A program made the position numbers and the translations under genes. From JBFMCC01 sp037445635 (GTDB taxonomy: Bacteria > Chloroflexota > Anaerolineae > Anaerolineales > Villigracilaceae): 64,000 bases of DNA. Below the pieces are notes generated by a model, which was not told the DNA's origin, ran no database searches, and saw nothing but the letters and a program-made list of their open reading frames with translations. Shown in pieces: positions 1 to 8,636 of the stretch. The stretch lies in assembly GCA_037445635.1 (NCBI GenBank), contig JBBIKC010000007.1, positions 27,634-91,633 of the forward strand, read 5' to 3'. Position 1 is the stretch's first letter. Each line of letters opens with the position of its first letter.

Positions 1-488
1 TACGTACCCTCGGTCTCAATGGGATTCTGCGTGGCGAGCACGAGGAAAGGATTGGGCACCTTATGTGTTTCGCGGCCGATCGTCACCTGGCGTTCCTGCA
101 TGACCTCGAGCAATGCGCTCTGCACTTTGGCCGGTGCGCGGTTGATTTCATCCGCAAGCAGCAGGTTAGTAAAGACAGGGCCAAGTGAAGTATTGAACTC
201 ACCCGTCTTCTGGTTGTAGATGCGCGTTCCAATCAGGTCCGCGGGGACCAGGTCGGGCGTGAACTGGATGCGTTTGAATTCGCCGCCGATTGTCTCGGCC
301 AGGGTTTTGATGGCCATGGTCTTCGCCAGCCCCGGCACACCCTCGACGAGGATGTGTCCGCGCGCCAGCAGGGCGACGACCAGCCGCTCAAGCAGGTGGT
401 CCTGTCCCACAATCACCTTCTTGACTTCATACAGCACACGCTCCATGGGCAGTCGGTTTTTATCTTCAGAGTTCATATTTCGAGCCAT
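1..488 (-). CDS. MoxR-family AAA+ ATPase (partial, C-terminus beyond window)
   Basis: Reading the minus strand gives an N-terminal MoxR ATPase fragment of about 162 residues. Walker A (GVPGLAKT) lies near residues 50-57 and Walker B reads LLLADEIN, followed by the MoxR-typical RAPAKVQSALLEVMQE helix and LATQNPIE sensor region. MoxR ATPases act as chaperones that assemble or activate metalloenzymes and membrane complexes, often with DUF58 and VWA-domain partners, which would lie outside this window. The start is the ATG at 486-488 because an AAAGGAG ribosome-binding site sits just upstream; a second Met four codons later lacks that spacing. The gene follows the serine protease with a 35-bp gap, so the two are probably co-transcribed. 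The C-terminal lid domain is cut off by the window edge, not broken. Confidence 0.93.
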   Translation of the reverse strand, partial: MARNMNSEDKNRLPMERVLYEVKKVIVGQDHLLERLVVALLARGHILVEGVPGLAKTMAIKTLAETIGGEFKRIQFTPDLVPADLIGTRIYNQKTGEFNTSLGPVFTNLLLADEINRAPAKVQSALLEVMQERQVTIGRETHKVPNPFLVLATQNPIETEGT

Positions 489-523
489 CGTTAAACTCCT
501 TTAAACGAGAGTATGCACAACAG

Positions 524-1351
524 TTAATATGGCGGTGAACCCATGCCAGAGACCGCCACATTGATCGGCACGGCGAACCCAATGCCCACGAAGAAACTCT
601 CCTCGGTCGGGTTGACGATGCCTGTGACGATTCCAATCACGTGGCCGTCGCGGTTGAGCAGGGGTCCGCCCGAATTGCCGGGATTGACGGCCGCATCCAC
701 CTGGATCAGGCCAAAGATTCTCCGGTCACTCCCGGCAGGCTGGAAGGAACGGTCGAAGCCGGAGATGACGCCCGAACTCATCGAACTGTACAGGCCAAAG
801 GGATTGCCAACAACGTAAGCCTCGTCTCCCACCCGCGCCGCATTCGGGTTTCCCAGCACGGCGGGCACGAGCACCGACGGAAGTTGCTCCGGGAACAACA
901 CCGCGATATCGTTCTCCGGTTGTGCGAACAAGATCTGCGCCTTTGATTGTGTCCCATCGGCATACGTGATGAGGATTTCCGATGCGCCCGCCACAACATG
1001 CAGGCTCGTGAGGATGTCGCCCTGCTGGTCCACGATCACGCCGCTCCCCAGACCCTCGCCCGTTTCCCCGTCCTCGCCTTGGGTCCGCGTTTCGATCAGG
1101 ACGAGCGAGGGCTGAATCACCTGATAGACACGCGAGGAAAAGGCAGGCGGCGGCGTAGCAGATCCCAATGCCTGAGCAACGGCATCATTCACTTCGCGCG
1201 TGGTCAGTTGATGAGGAGCGGGAAAAATCAGGTTATAAATCCAAAGCGCCATGAGCGCGGCAAATACCCCCAAAGTAAACGACAATGTGCGTCGCGCTCT
1301 CCCCCATAAACGCTGCAAACGGTCTCGCCATGCAACAGTCTGTTCGTCCAT
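524..1351 (-). CDS. Membrane-anchored trypsin-like serine protease (HtrA/DegP catalytic domain, no PDZ)
   Basis: A 275-residue protein with one predicted transmembrane segment (about residues 22-43) and an S1C-type protease domain. The catalytic triad is visible as His118 (TSLHVVAG), Asp148 (ENDIAVL) and Ser227 (NPGNSGGPL). HtrA-family proteases degrade or refold damaged envelope proteins; this one would face the outside of the membrane. Unlike DegP/DegS it ends directly after the catalytic domain with no PDZ domain, so substrate sensing must differ or be supplied by a partner. A GGAGAG ribosome-binding site precedes the ATG at 1349-1351. It is the first gene of a likely two-gene unit with the MoxR ATPase. 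Family assignment is firm; the physiological substrate is unknown. Confidence 0.9.
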   Translation of the reverse strand: MDEQTVAWRDRLQRLWGRARRTLSFTLGVFAALMALWIYNLIFPAPHQLTTREVNDAVAQALGSATPPPAFSSRVYQVIQPSLVLIETRTQGEDGETGEGLGSGVIVDQQGDILTSLHVVAGASEILITYADGTQSKAQILFAQPENDIAVLFPEQLPSVLVPAVLGNPNAARVGDEAYVVGNPFGLYSSMSSGVISGFDRSFQPAGSDRRIFGLIQVDAAVNPGNSGGPLLNRDGHVIGIVTGIVNPTEESFFVGIGFAVPINVAVSGMGSPPY

Positions 1352-1822
1352 GCACTCTCCGTCTATTTACCCGACAGACAAACCAATAATCCTCAGCAGA
1401 CAGGTGGAAAAACTTATAGGGTAGATATTGCAACTATATGGCTTCTTTCTTAGAGCAATATGAGAAAAATTGGGGGAATTTCTGTCCTTCGCGTCTTGAA
1501 AACCAAGGGGAAGATTTCACTACGGAGTCGGAAATCACGGCGGCATCAATTACATTCCAGAGCTGGCACCATGGAGACCGCAAATTCGATGCTTCCACAT
1601 GTTCAAAGTGTCCGATCATGCTCCGATCCCATCAAGGAATCCAGGCCAAACAACATGCCAGACAAGAGAAACTGCCGGGTAAAGCATTCGAAATAATTAC
1701 AATGCTTCAGATTCGGGTGTAAGAGCCTGTCCCTGAATTTTCAGCAACACGCCGTCCAATTCCAAAATCCTCAGGTACAATGTCGCTATCATCTTCAACC
1801 CTATGGAGATTGCATATAAAAC
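1352..1822. other. Intergenic region between divergent genes
   Basis: About 470 bp separate the minus-strand protease from the plus-strand cytochrome c gene. Promoters for both must lie here. A 94-codon plus-strand frame (1438-1722) and an overlapping 61-codon minus-strand frame exist, but neither has a ribosome-binding site or a recognisable sequence, so I treat the stretch as non-coding. Confidence 0.5.
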
Positions 1823-2221
1823 ATGAAGAAACGAATAGTATTGTTCCTCATCCTGACAGTGATGAGCCTGACAGCCTGCGGCGGGGGCGGCACGGAGACG
1901 GTCACCATACCGGCAACTGTCCCTGCCGAATACGCCGGTCAGACCATCCCCCCCGGAACGGACGCCGCGGCCGGCGCGGCCATCTTCAGGACCAACTGCG
2001 AGTCCTGTCACGGACCCCAGGGCCATGGCGACGGTCCTGTTGGCGCGGCGCTCGACCCCGCGCCAAAGGATCTCGCAGAGTTACAATCGTCCGTGGGTGA
2101 CGATTATCTATTCTGGCGCATTGCCACCGGCAAAGAAGGTACCTCCATGGTCCCTTGGAAAGGCGTGTTCACCGACGAGCAGATCTGGCAGGTCGTTGCA
2201 TTCATCCGCACGTTAAAGTAA
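1823..2221 (+). CDS. Lipoprotein monohaem cytochrome c (class I-like)
   Basis: A 132-residue protein with a lipoprotein signal peptide (lipobox LTAC, Cys19) and one c-type haem motif CESCH (Cys59, Cys62, His63). A Met in GTSMVPW (Met109) is the likely sixth haem ligand, and the C-terminal IWQVVAFIRTL helix is typical of small class I cytochromes. It would be tethered to the outer face of the membrane and shuttle electrons to a terminal oxidase or reductase. It stands alone: the next gene downstream is convergent and separated by a strong hairpin. The partner complex is not in this window, so the electron donor and acceptor cannot be named. Confidence 0.9.
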   Translation: MKKRIVLFLILTVMSLTACGGGGTETVTIPATVPAEYAGQTIPPGTDAAAGAAIFRTNCESCHGPQGHGDGPVGAALDPAPKDLAELQSSVGDDYLFWRIATGKEGTSMVPWKGVFTDEQIWQVVAFIRTLK

Positions 2222-2271
2222 TCACAGAGGATCGGGACGTATTTTCCGGCATAACTTGTGCGACAAACACA

Positions 2272-2299
2272 AACGGGACGGTCAGGTGACCGTCCCGTT
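2272..2299. terminator. Bidirectional intrinsic terminator between cytochrome c and kinase genes
   Basis: A perfect 12-bp stem (AACGGGACGGTC and its complement) with a 4-nt loop lies between two convergent genes. T-rich sequence follows on the plus strand (CTTGTTGTTGT) and on the minus strand (TTGTGTTTGT), so it can end transcription from both sides. Confidence 0.85.
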
Positions 2300-2322
2300 C
2301 TTGTTGTTGTCAGGGAACACGG

Positions 2323-4002
2323 CTACGGAAGATACACGCAGTTCCCACTGTTGGCCTGTACCGAATGGTTCGAGTTGGCAACCAGGGCGCACATTTGCGT
2401 GGCCGCGCTCGGACGGTCCGACACGCGATACCCGGTGAACGGCCGCGGGCCGCCATACAGAATCCACGGCCCCGATCCCGGCACACCCGCGTTTTCGGGA
2501 GAAACCGTGTTGAAGAAGAAGTGAATATGCATTCCCGGCAGTGCCTCCGTAAATCCGAAGGTCTCATATTCGACCACATAGCGGTTCTGAGAATCGACGG
2601 TAATTGCATTGATGCGGACGAAAGGCCCGGCTGGCACAGTTGCGGTGGGAGTAGCGGTATCAGTGGGCGTAACTTCCACAGTTGGCGTCTCCTCGACCCC
2701 TGCCGTCGCGGTCGGCAGTACAAATTCGGTGGGCGTGTCCACAACTGCTACAATGGGCGCCTCGGTCGCGCCTGCGGAATCGCCGCCAAACAATTGGCTG
2801 ACCAGAAAAATCCCGCCGGTCAGCAGGCAGGCAGCACCCACGATCCCTCCAATGATCATCGGCAGGGCCACTGATGATTTGGGCCGCGCGGATGCAGTCG
2901 AAGCGGGAGCGGAAGGCGCAGGCACCGGCCTCGCTGCCGTGCCAGACCCCGTCATTGGTGCGCTTTCGACCACGGTCCCCTGCGGACCCGTCGAACCGGT
3001 GGAACGCGTCCCTGGCGAGGGGACCGCCGATTCCTCGACCATAGTGGAACCGGGCGGAATTACAGATTCCTCGACCATGGTGGAACCGGGCGGAATCACA
3101 GACTCCTCGACCATCGTCGCCCCGGGCGGGATCGCCGCGCGGGCGACGCCGGTCTTCACCCGTCCCAGCAGGTTGCGTAACGCGGCGCCCATCTGAGCGG
3201 CGGTCTGGTAACGCTCATTCGGGTCCTTAGCCAGCGCCTTGTTGATCACCGCCACGAGTTCATCGGGAACGTCGGGGTTGAGCTTCCTCGGATCCGGCAC
3301 GGGGTCATTGATGTGCATCATCATCAGGGTCATGGCCGAATCGGCGTCGAAGGGCGGCTGGCCGCTGACCAGTTCGAACAACGTCACACCCAAGGAATAG
3401 ATGTCGGTGCGGCGGTCGGGCTGTTCGCCTTTGATCTGCTCGGGCGACATGTACATGGCCGTCCCCACCACCGCGCCGGTGGCGGTGTGCCGTTGACCGC
3501 CGACGATCTTGGCAATGCCAAAGTCCATCAGGATGACCTGCCCCATGGTGTTGAGCATCAAGTTCGCGGGCTTGATGTCCCGATGGATCATTCCCCGCTG
3601 ATGGGCATAGTCCACCGCATCGCAGGCATTGGCGATATATTCGATCGCGCTCGTGACCGACAGCCGCCGCCCGCTCTGATTGAGGCGCTTGAGGTGATCT
3701 TGTATGGTTTCACCCGGTACGAATTCCAGGACCATGTAATAGACATCGTCGTCCCGGTTGAAATCATAGACCTGAATGATGTTGGGATGACGCAGTTGGG
3801 CAACCGCCGTGGCCTCTTCCTCGAAGCGTTTGACGAAATCGGGGTCATTGGACAGATGGGTGTGGATCATCTTGATCGCCACTACCCGCTTCAGGTTGGG
3901 ATCGGTGGCCTTGTACACCGCCGACATACCGCCCTGGCCCAGCAATTCTTCAATGACGTAACGATTGCTCAGAGTTTTTCCAATCCATTTCGGTTTTGCC
4001 AT
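2323..4002 (-). CDS. Membrane-spanning Ser/Thr protein kinase (PknB-like) with extracellular domain
   Basis: A 559-residue kinase. The catalytic domain (about 15-280) has the glycine loop GQGGMSAVY, the ATP-binding Lys44 in VAIK, the catalytic loop HRDIKPAN (Asp142), DFG (Asp160) and the SPE motif. A Pro/Ser/Thr linker follows with three copies of a 12-residue repeat built on PPGSTMVEES (Thr296, Thr308, Thr320) and a degenerate fourth (TVVES). A transmembrane helix spans about 378-404, then an acidic Thr/Pro stretch and a roughly 100-residue external C-terminal domain of no recognised family. I chose the ATG at 4000-4002, preceded by GGAG, over an upstream frame start at 4035. It is the third gene of the unit with the FHA-ABC exporter and lipoprotein. 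PknB-type kinases signal from envelope to cytoplasm; the FHA domains next door are obvious phospho-Thr readers. Confidence 0.95.
   Translation of the reverse strand: MAKPKWIGKTLSNRYVIEELLGQGGMSAVYKATDPNLKRVVAIKMIHTHLSNDPDFVKRFEEEATAVAQLRHPNIIQVYDFNRDDDVYYMVLEFVPGETIQDHLKRLNQSGRRLSVTSAIEYIANACDAVDYAHQRGMIHRDIKPANLMLNTMGQVILMDFGIAKIVGGQRHTATGAVVGTAMYMSPEQIKGEQPDRRTDIYSLGVTLFELVSGQPPFDADSAMTLMMMHINDPVPDPRKLNPDVPDELVAVINKALAKDPNERYQTAAQMGAALRNLLGRVKTGVARAAIPPGATMVEESVIPPGSTMVEESVIPPGSTMVEESAVPSPGTRSTGSTGPQGTVVESAPMTGSGTAARPVPAPSAPASTASARPKSSVALPMIIGGIVGAACLLTGGIFLVSQLFGGDSAGATEAPIVAVVDTPTEFVLPTATAGVEETPTVEVTPTDTATPTATVPAGPFVRINAITVDSQNRYVVEYETFGFTEALPGMHIHFFFNTVSPENAGVPGSGPWILYGGPRPFTGYRVSDRPSAATQMCALVANSNHSVQANSGNCVYLP
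3029..3136 (-). repeat. Three tandem 36-bp coding repeats in the kinase juxtamembrane linker
   Basis: Three adjacent 36-bp units (starting at 3029, 3065 and 3101) encode TMVEES plus IPPG spacers. They sit between the kinase domain and the transmembrane helix. Each unit gives one Thr followed three residues later by Glu. Confidence 0.85.
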
Positions 4003-4089
4003 ATTTTCTCCAAAAGTTGCTCGATTTTTCCGCAAACCCGGCCGCCGCTCGCGCCAGAAGGGTCGGTTCGGGATATATCCCTGCGGCTC

Positions 4090-5103
4090 TTATTCGATCA
4101 GCCACAACCAGGTGTTATTGAACTCGCAATGAGAACGTCCCGATTCACTCAATACAACTAAAGCGATGAAACCGCGCTCGAAGACGGTGTTCGCGTTGGC
4201 AGCATCACGCTGGCGGGCGCGATAATCGGCCTCCATTTGCTCCACCACTTCGTTATATTCTTTCAACTGTTTCTGATATTCGGTCATCGCCTGAACGTCG
4301 GACTGGTTGGCCGGTTTCTGCGGTTCGGTCGGGAGGGATGGCAGGGGAGGCGGCGAGCTGACATCGATTTCCCCGATCTTTGTGCCATTTGTATAGATCG
4401 TGAAAATAGTGCCCCGAGCCACCACGGTTAGACGGTTCGTAACGCGATTGCCCCATACGAAGTTCGGATCCTTTCCGTACGCATAAATGTCCCGGCCGGA
4501 GACGACATCGCCCTCCGACATGATGGCAAACAGGAGATGCCCGCTGGCTCCCCGCGTGAGGACGGCCATGTACTGGTCCAGGGAATCCTCGTTCCCATTC
4601 GAACGCAGCACGAAGCCGCAACCGGATGTGCCGTATTGAGTGTCCCAATAGAGATCGCCTGACACGACAAAATCCTGCGCCACGGTGGCGATGAAATAAT
4701 TGACGTAGTCGTACGACATGTAACCCGATACGTCGAGAGACACCGGCGGATGGATCCATCCGACCCGCCCGGCCGCGGGATCGACGCCGTATTTGGGCAG
4801 TTCTGCCAGGATGGGCGCGGAAGCGGTGGCCGTCGCGGCTTTGGCTTCGTCGCTCAAGGCGGCCTCAGCCGCCCGCGTCGCGGCAACGGCCTCGCCGTAG
4901 GCGGTCGCCTCCGCCTGCGCAGTTTCGACAGCCGCATTCGGATTTTGATTCAGGGATGCCTGGTAGGTGGCCGTTTCCCGAATCACCGCGCTGATTGCCT
5001 CGAGGGTAGATTCTCTCGCGCTATCGCCGCCTCCCGTGCCGCAGGCGCTCAATATGCCGACGATCACCAGGAGGAGCATGATCCATTGGAATCTCTGCTT
5101 CAT
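4090..5103 (-). CDS. Lipoprotein with ConA-like sugar/laminin-type fold and C-terminal coiled coil
   Basis: A 337-residue lipoprotein with lipobox ILSAC. An Ala-rich helical region follows (about 25-85), then a beta-rich middle (about 95-240) that resembles a concanavalin/LamG-like sandwich of the kind annotated as DUF1080 (FVVSGDLYWDTQYG, CGFVLRSNG). The tail contains a helical segment starting PANQSDVQAMTEYQ that closely resembles a segment of the upstream exporter. The start is the ATG at 5101-5103, two bases after the exporter stop; the open frame extends further upstream only as an overlap with that gene. The context (exporter before, kinase after) suggests an extracytoplasmic component of the same system. 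Domain assignment is by pattern only and moderate. Confidence 0.75.
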   Translation of the reverse strand: MKQRFQWIMLLLVIVGILSACGTGGGDSARESTLEAISAVIRETATYQASLNQNPNAAVETAQAEATAYGEAVAATRAAEAALSDEAKAATATASAPILAELPKYGVDPAAGRVGWIHPPVSLDVSGYMSYDYVNYFIATVAQDFVVSGDLYWDTQYGTSGCGFVLRSNGNEDSLDQYMAVLTRGASGHLLFAIMSEGDVVSGRDIYAYGKDPNFVWGNRVTNRLTVVARGTIFTIYTNGTKIGEIDVSSPPPLPSLPTEPQKPANQSDVQAMTEYQKQLKEYNEVVEQMEADYRARQRDAANANTVFERGFIALVVLSESGRSHCEFNNTWLWLIE

Positions 5104-5105
5104 CC

Positions 5106-8100
5106 CTAAATCACATCCTTCCGCTTTTGCAGGTACAGAATCGCCACAAACAACAGGACAATGATGAATAACTGCACCAGCCAGGTCTTCATGATTTTGG
5201 CCCAATAAGCGACGGGGTCTTCTTTGTTGACATAGGACCAGCCAAAACCAGCGTGGAAAGTATCCACGACGCTCTCGGCCGGAGTAACCGCCGAGGCCTG
5301 GCCAATCTGCCATTTGATCAGCGCCTCCTGGTAGGCGATGACCTCGCTTTTGTATAACTCGGATTTTGCCTGGTAATCCTCGATCTGCCGTTTGTATTCT
5401 TCTTGAATGGCGGTCGCCTGCGCTTCCCATTCCTGCAACTTGGTGAAGAAATCGGCCATTGCGACATTATCCGACTGATCGACCGGCTGAACCGGACGCT
5501 CGGGAATCACGGGCTCCGGGGGCGGATCGCCGAGCGGCGCAGGTTCGACCGGCGGCGCCTGGTCAATGGCCGGATTGTAGAATTCTCCGAGGCCCGGATA
5601 ATTGCACGATTCGGGATTAAGCATTGCCAGTCCCATGCAACGGCAGCCGTTTGCCTTCTTGTCTTCCAGGGTCATCGCCTGCCGCACGTCCGCAGGCAGC
5701 GACCAGCAAATGTCGGCGGCGACATCGGAGCCGGGGCCGGTGATGCCCATCAATGCCTCGAATGCCCATCGGGTGGAAGTCGGCGCGCTCACGAAATCGG
5801 GCAAAGGAATCAACGCGCCGCCCAGGACGATCTGTGGCAACATCAGGATGATGATGATCAGGGGAGCGGAATTGGCGTTCGGGGCAAGCGCGGAGGCGAA
5901 CAACCCCAGCATCATCCCTGCCAGAGTCGCCAGCGCCATGGTGACATAAACTTGGAAAAACTCCGACGCCCCACCGGGCATATCGAAAGCAAGGTAATGA
6001 ACGATGGTATATGCGGCGGCCTGGTATAACGCAAGCAGGGCGGCAACCCACACCTTCGAGAGCACATACGGAAGAATCTGCAAGTTGACCAGCCGCTCCC
6101 GCTTATAGACTTCCTGTTCCTTGACGATTTCCCTCATCTGAGAGATGCCGCCCACCATGACGCCGTAGATGGTCATCAGGAACAGGGTGATCATGACGTT
6201 GGCCATAAGGCCGGTATTGAAGTCGAAGGGATTTCGTCCGAGCAGGAGGGCCAGAATCACATCCAGCAGGCTGACGAGCGGCGCGGTGGCCAGCATCAAG
6301 GCCAGTCCGAACCGATCGCGGGTGAGTATCTTCACATTGCGGGCGGAAAGAATGAGAAATTGATTTAATCCAGAAACCCGTTTCGATGCAGGGCCGCTGG
6401 ATTTGCGTGCAACTTTCTCAGGCTGCGGGACGGTGACGGCCTGCCCGGCAGATAATTTGTCCGCCAGCGGTTTCGCCACATAATCCTGGTACGCTTTGGA
6501 TTCGCGGTAACGCCTGGCCCAATCTTCCGCCTTGCCATTGGCTGGATTATCAAGAATGGCATAGATCTCATCGAATTCGATCTTGCCGGCGCGGCGGTCA
6601 CGTTCCGAACGGAACTGGTCGAAGTATTCCAGCGCTTCTTCCGGGGGGCCAAACCAGGCCAGGTAACCGCCGCGCGCCAGGAAGATCACCTTGTCGGCCA
6701 GCATGACGTTCTTGGTGGCATGGGTAATCAGGATGATCGTGCGTCCCTGATCCGCCAGGCGGCGCATCAACTGCATCAAAGCGGTTTCCGTCCCGGGGTC
6801 CAGGCCGGACGTGGGCTCGTCCAGGAAGAACAGGCCGGGCTTCGTCAACAGCTCGACGCCGATGGAGACGCGCTTCTGTTGTCCGCCGCTCAAGCCGCTG
6901 ATCTGGACGTCTTTTCGATGGGTTAGATCGAGGTCCTCCAGCACTTCCATGACCCGCTTGTGCCGCTCCTCTTTGGTCGTATCCGTCGGCATGCGCAGTT
7001 GGGCGGCATAATCCAACGCCTGGTAGACGGTCAACTCCATGTGGATGATGTCTTTTTGCGGAACATAGCCGATGTCGTTGCGGACGGCATCGAAATGAGT
7101 GTAAAGATCGATATCGTTGACCAGGACGCGCGAGGGAGGCGTGGCCGGACGATAACCCGCAACCGCGTCTAGAAACGTGGATTTCCCGCCGCCGCTCTGC
7201 CCGACGACAACGATGAATTCTCGCGGCTTGAGAGTCACGGAAATATCCTGGAGGATGTTCAGGTCCTTGCGCACCCACTTGTTCAGCCGGAGAACGTCAA
7301 CGCTCAGGCCCTTGCTGTCGTCATATTTGGCAAGCTGGTCCTTGCCCATGACAAAACGGTATTGCCCGATTCGAATGGAATCGTTGGGCTTGAGCCATAC
7401 CGTTCCAGACACGCGCTCGCCGTTGACAAATGTTCCGTTGGAACTGCGCAGATCCTCCACCCGATAGCGCTGGCCGACTCTTTCGATCTGAGCATGATAG
7501 CGTGACACGGTGGGTGATGAAAGGACAACATCGTTGCTGGGATCGCGTCCGATCTGAATGAGGGTTTTCTCGCCGAAAACAATGTCCCGTTCGACTTCCT
7601 GCGCCGCTTCGCTGGGAGCGTTGTAGGTCATGGTGACCATCACGCCGGGATCGAGGCTTCCGATGCGCAGCACGTCGCCGTGACGCAAAAGGCGCGGCCC
7701 TTCGAGCGGTCGCCCCTCGAATAAGACGGGATTCTTCGCTTCCGGCGCGACCGTCAATTTGTAGCCGCCATTCGTCCGTTCCAGCCGGGCATGTTGTCGG
7801 GAGACGATCTGGGAGGGAATGACAATGTCGTTTTCCTCCACCCGTCCAATGGTCAAGACCTGACGCGTCAGTTCATAGGTCTTGGCGCTTCCCCCGGCGA
7901 TGACGACATTAAGTTGAGGCGGTCCGGCATCCACCACCCCCATAGGCTCCTCCCCCACCACAGTCTGCATCACACCGGCAGACACCGGCACGACCGGGCG
8001 CGGCTCGCCGGCCGGGACCGCAGCGGGTGTTTTATAGGTAAGCGTTACAGCCTTCCCCAGACGAATCTGGTCGCCGTCTTTCAAGAGACGCCGTTCGGTC

Positions 8101-8330
8101 AACTGCACACCGTTCAGAAACGTTCCGTTACTACTTCCCAGGTCTTCCAAAGTGTATCCATCCCCATCGCGCATCAGGCGGGCATGGCGGCGGGACACGG
8201 CCGCGGAGGGAATGGAAATGTCCACATTCGGGTCGCGGCCAATAATCATCTCGGACTGGGCAAGCTCGAATTCCTTCGAAGAAGCCGCGCCTTCGTCTTG
8301 AACAAGTTTAAAAATGCTTTGTTGATTCAC
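5106..8330 (-). CDS. ABC exporter with three FHA domains (ABCG-like half transporter)
   Basis: A 1074-residue protein. Three forkhead-associated domains occupy about residues 25-100, 150-235 and 250-325; the first and third keep GRDP, SRxHA and SSNGTFxNG, while the second (GRVEENDI, SRQHARL) lacks the SNGT loop. The ABC domain (about 340-570) has Walker A GQSGGGKST, signature LSGGQQKR, Walker B FFLDEPTSG and the H-loop ITHA. An ABC2-type membrane domain follows (about 650-890), then an external loop with Pro-rich and coiled-coil sequence and a last transmembrane helix. Translation probably begins at a GTG (8328-8330) with AAGGAA upstream. FHA domains bind phospho-Thr, so transport is probably controlled by the kinase encoded two genes downstream. 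The substrate is unknown; lipid-like molecules are common for ABCG-type transporters. Confidence 0.93.
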   Translation of the reverse strand: MNQQSIFKLVQDEGAASSKEFELAQSEMIIGRDPNVDISIPSAAVSRRHARLMRDGDGYTLEDLGSSNGTFLNGVQLTERRLLKDGDQIRLGKAVTLTYKTPAAVPAGEPRPVVPVSAGVMQTVVGEEPMGVVDAGPPQLNVVIAGGSAKTYELTRQVLTIGRVEENDIVIPSQIVSRQHARLERTNGGYKLTVAPEAKNPVLFEGRPLEGPRLLRHGDVLRIGSLDPGVMVTMTYNAPSEAAQEVERDIVFGEKTLIQIGRDPSNDVVLSSPTVSRYHAQIERVGQRYRVEDLRSSNGTFVNGERVSGTVWLKPNDSIRIGQYRFVMGKDQLAKYDDSKGLSVDVLRLNKWVRKDLNILQDISVTLKPREFIVVVGQSGGGKSTFLDAVAGYRPATPPSRVLVNDIDLYTHFDAVRNDIGYVPQKDIIHMELTVYQALDYAAQLRMPTDTTKEERHKRVMEVLEDLDLTHRKDVQISGLSGGQQKRVSIGVELLTKPGLFFLDEPTSGLDPGTETALMQLMRRLADQGRTIILITHATKNVMLADKVIFLARGGYLAWFGPPEEALEYFDQFRSERDRRAGKIEFDEIYAILDNPANGKAEDWARRYRESKAYQDYVAKPLADKLSAGQAVTVPQPEKVARKSSGPASKRVSGLNQFLILSARNVKILTRDRFGLALMLATAPLVSLLDVILALLLGRNPFDFNTGLMANVMITLFLMTIYGVMVGGISQMREIVKEQEVYKRERLVNLQILPYVLSKVWVAALLALYQAAAYTIVHYLAFDMPGGASEFFQVYVTMALATLAGMMLGLFASALAPNANSAPLIIIILMLPQIVLGGALIPLPDFVSAPTSTRWAFEALMGITGPGSDVAADICWSLPADVRQAMTLEDKKANGCRCMGLAMLNPESCNYPGLGEFYNPAIDQAPPVEPAPLGDPPPEPVIPERPVQPVDQSDNVAMADFFTKLQEWEAQATAIQEEYKRQIEDYQAKSELYKSEVIAYQEALIKWQIGQASAVTPAESVVDTFHAGFGWSYVNKEDPVAYWAKIMKTWLVQLFIIVLLFVAILYLQKRKDVI

Positions 8331-8636
8331 AGGCCTGTTCCTTATATAATCGAATAAAGATCACTTGCCCTATGGAACCAGATACAAATTGATATTGTCT
8401 TACACTCCCCTGCCGGTTGCCAGTCGTGTAAAGCAAAGCGGACTATTGGGATGAGATTATACCTTTTTGCAGAAGCATGTCAAGAAATTGAACACTATAT
8501 TAGAGGAAATTCTCGTTGCGTTAGTGTCATTATTAACAAATAAATCCAGTTGCAAACAGCGTGATTCTCGACATTTTCGTCGAATGGCTTTTCATGTTAT
8601 AAGTATGTGATTTCAGATAATACAGGTAGATATTTT
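8331..8636. other. Divergent intergenic region upstream of exporter and megasynthase
   Basis: About 300 bp, AT-rich, with no gene. It must hold promoters for both divergent operons. An inverted repeat TCGAC-N6-GTCGA (8568-8583) sits 54 bp before the megasynthase ATG and could be an operator. A 12-mer CTTGCCCTATGG at 8364-8375 recurs at 19833-19844, so the two ends of the biosynthetic operon carry part of the same short element. Confidence 0.4.

Noticed and set aside
1438..1722. 94-codon plus-strand frame in the first large gap
   Set aside because: No ribosome-binding site, no family, and an equally plausible frame on the other strand.
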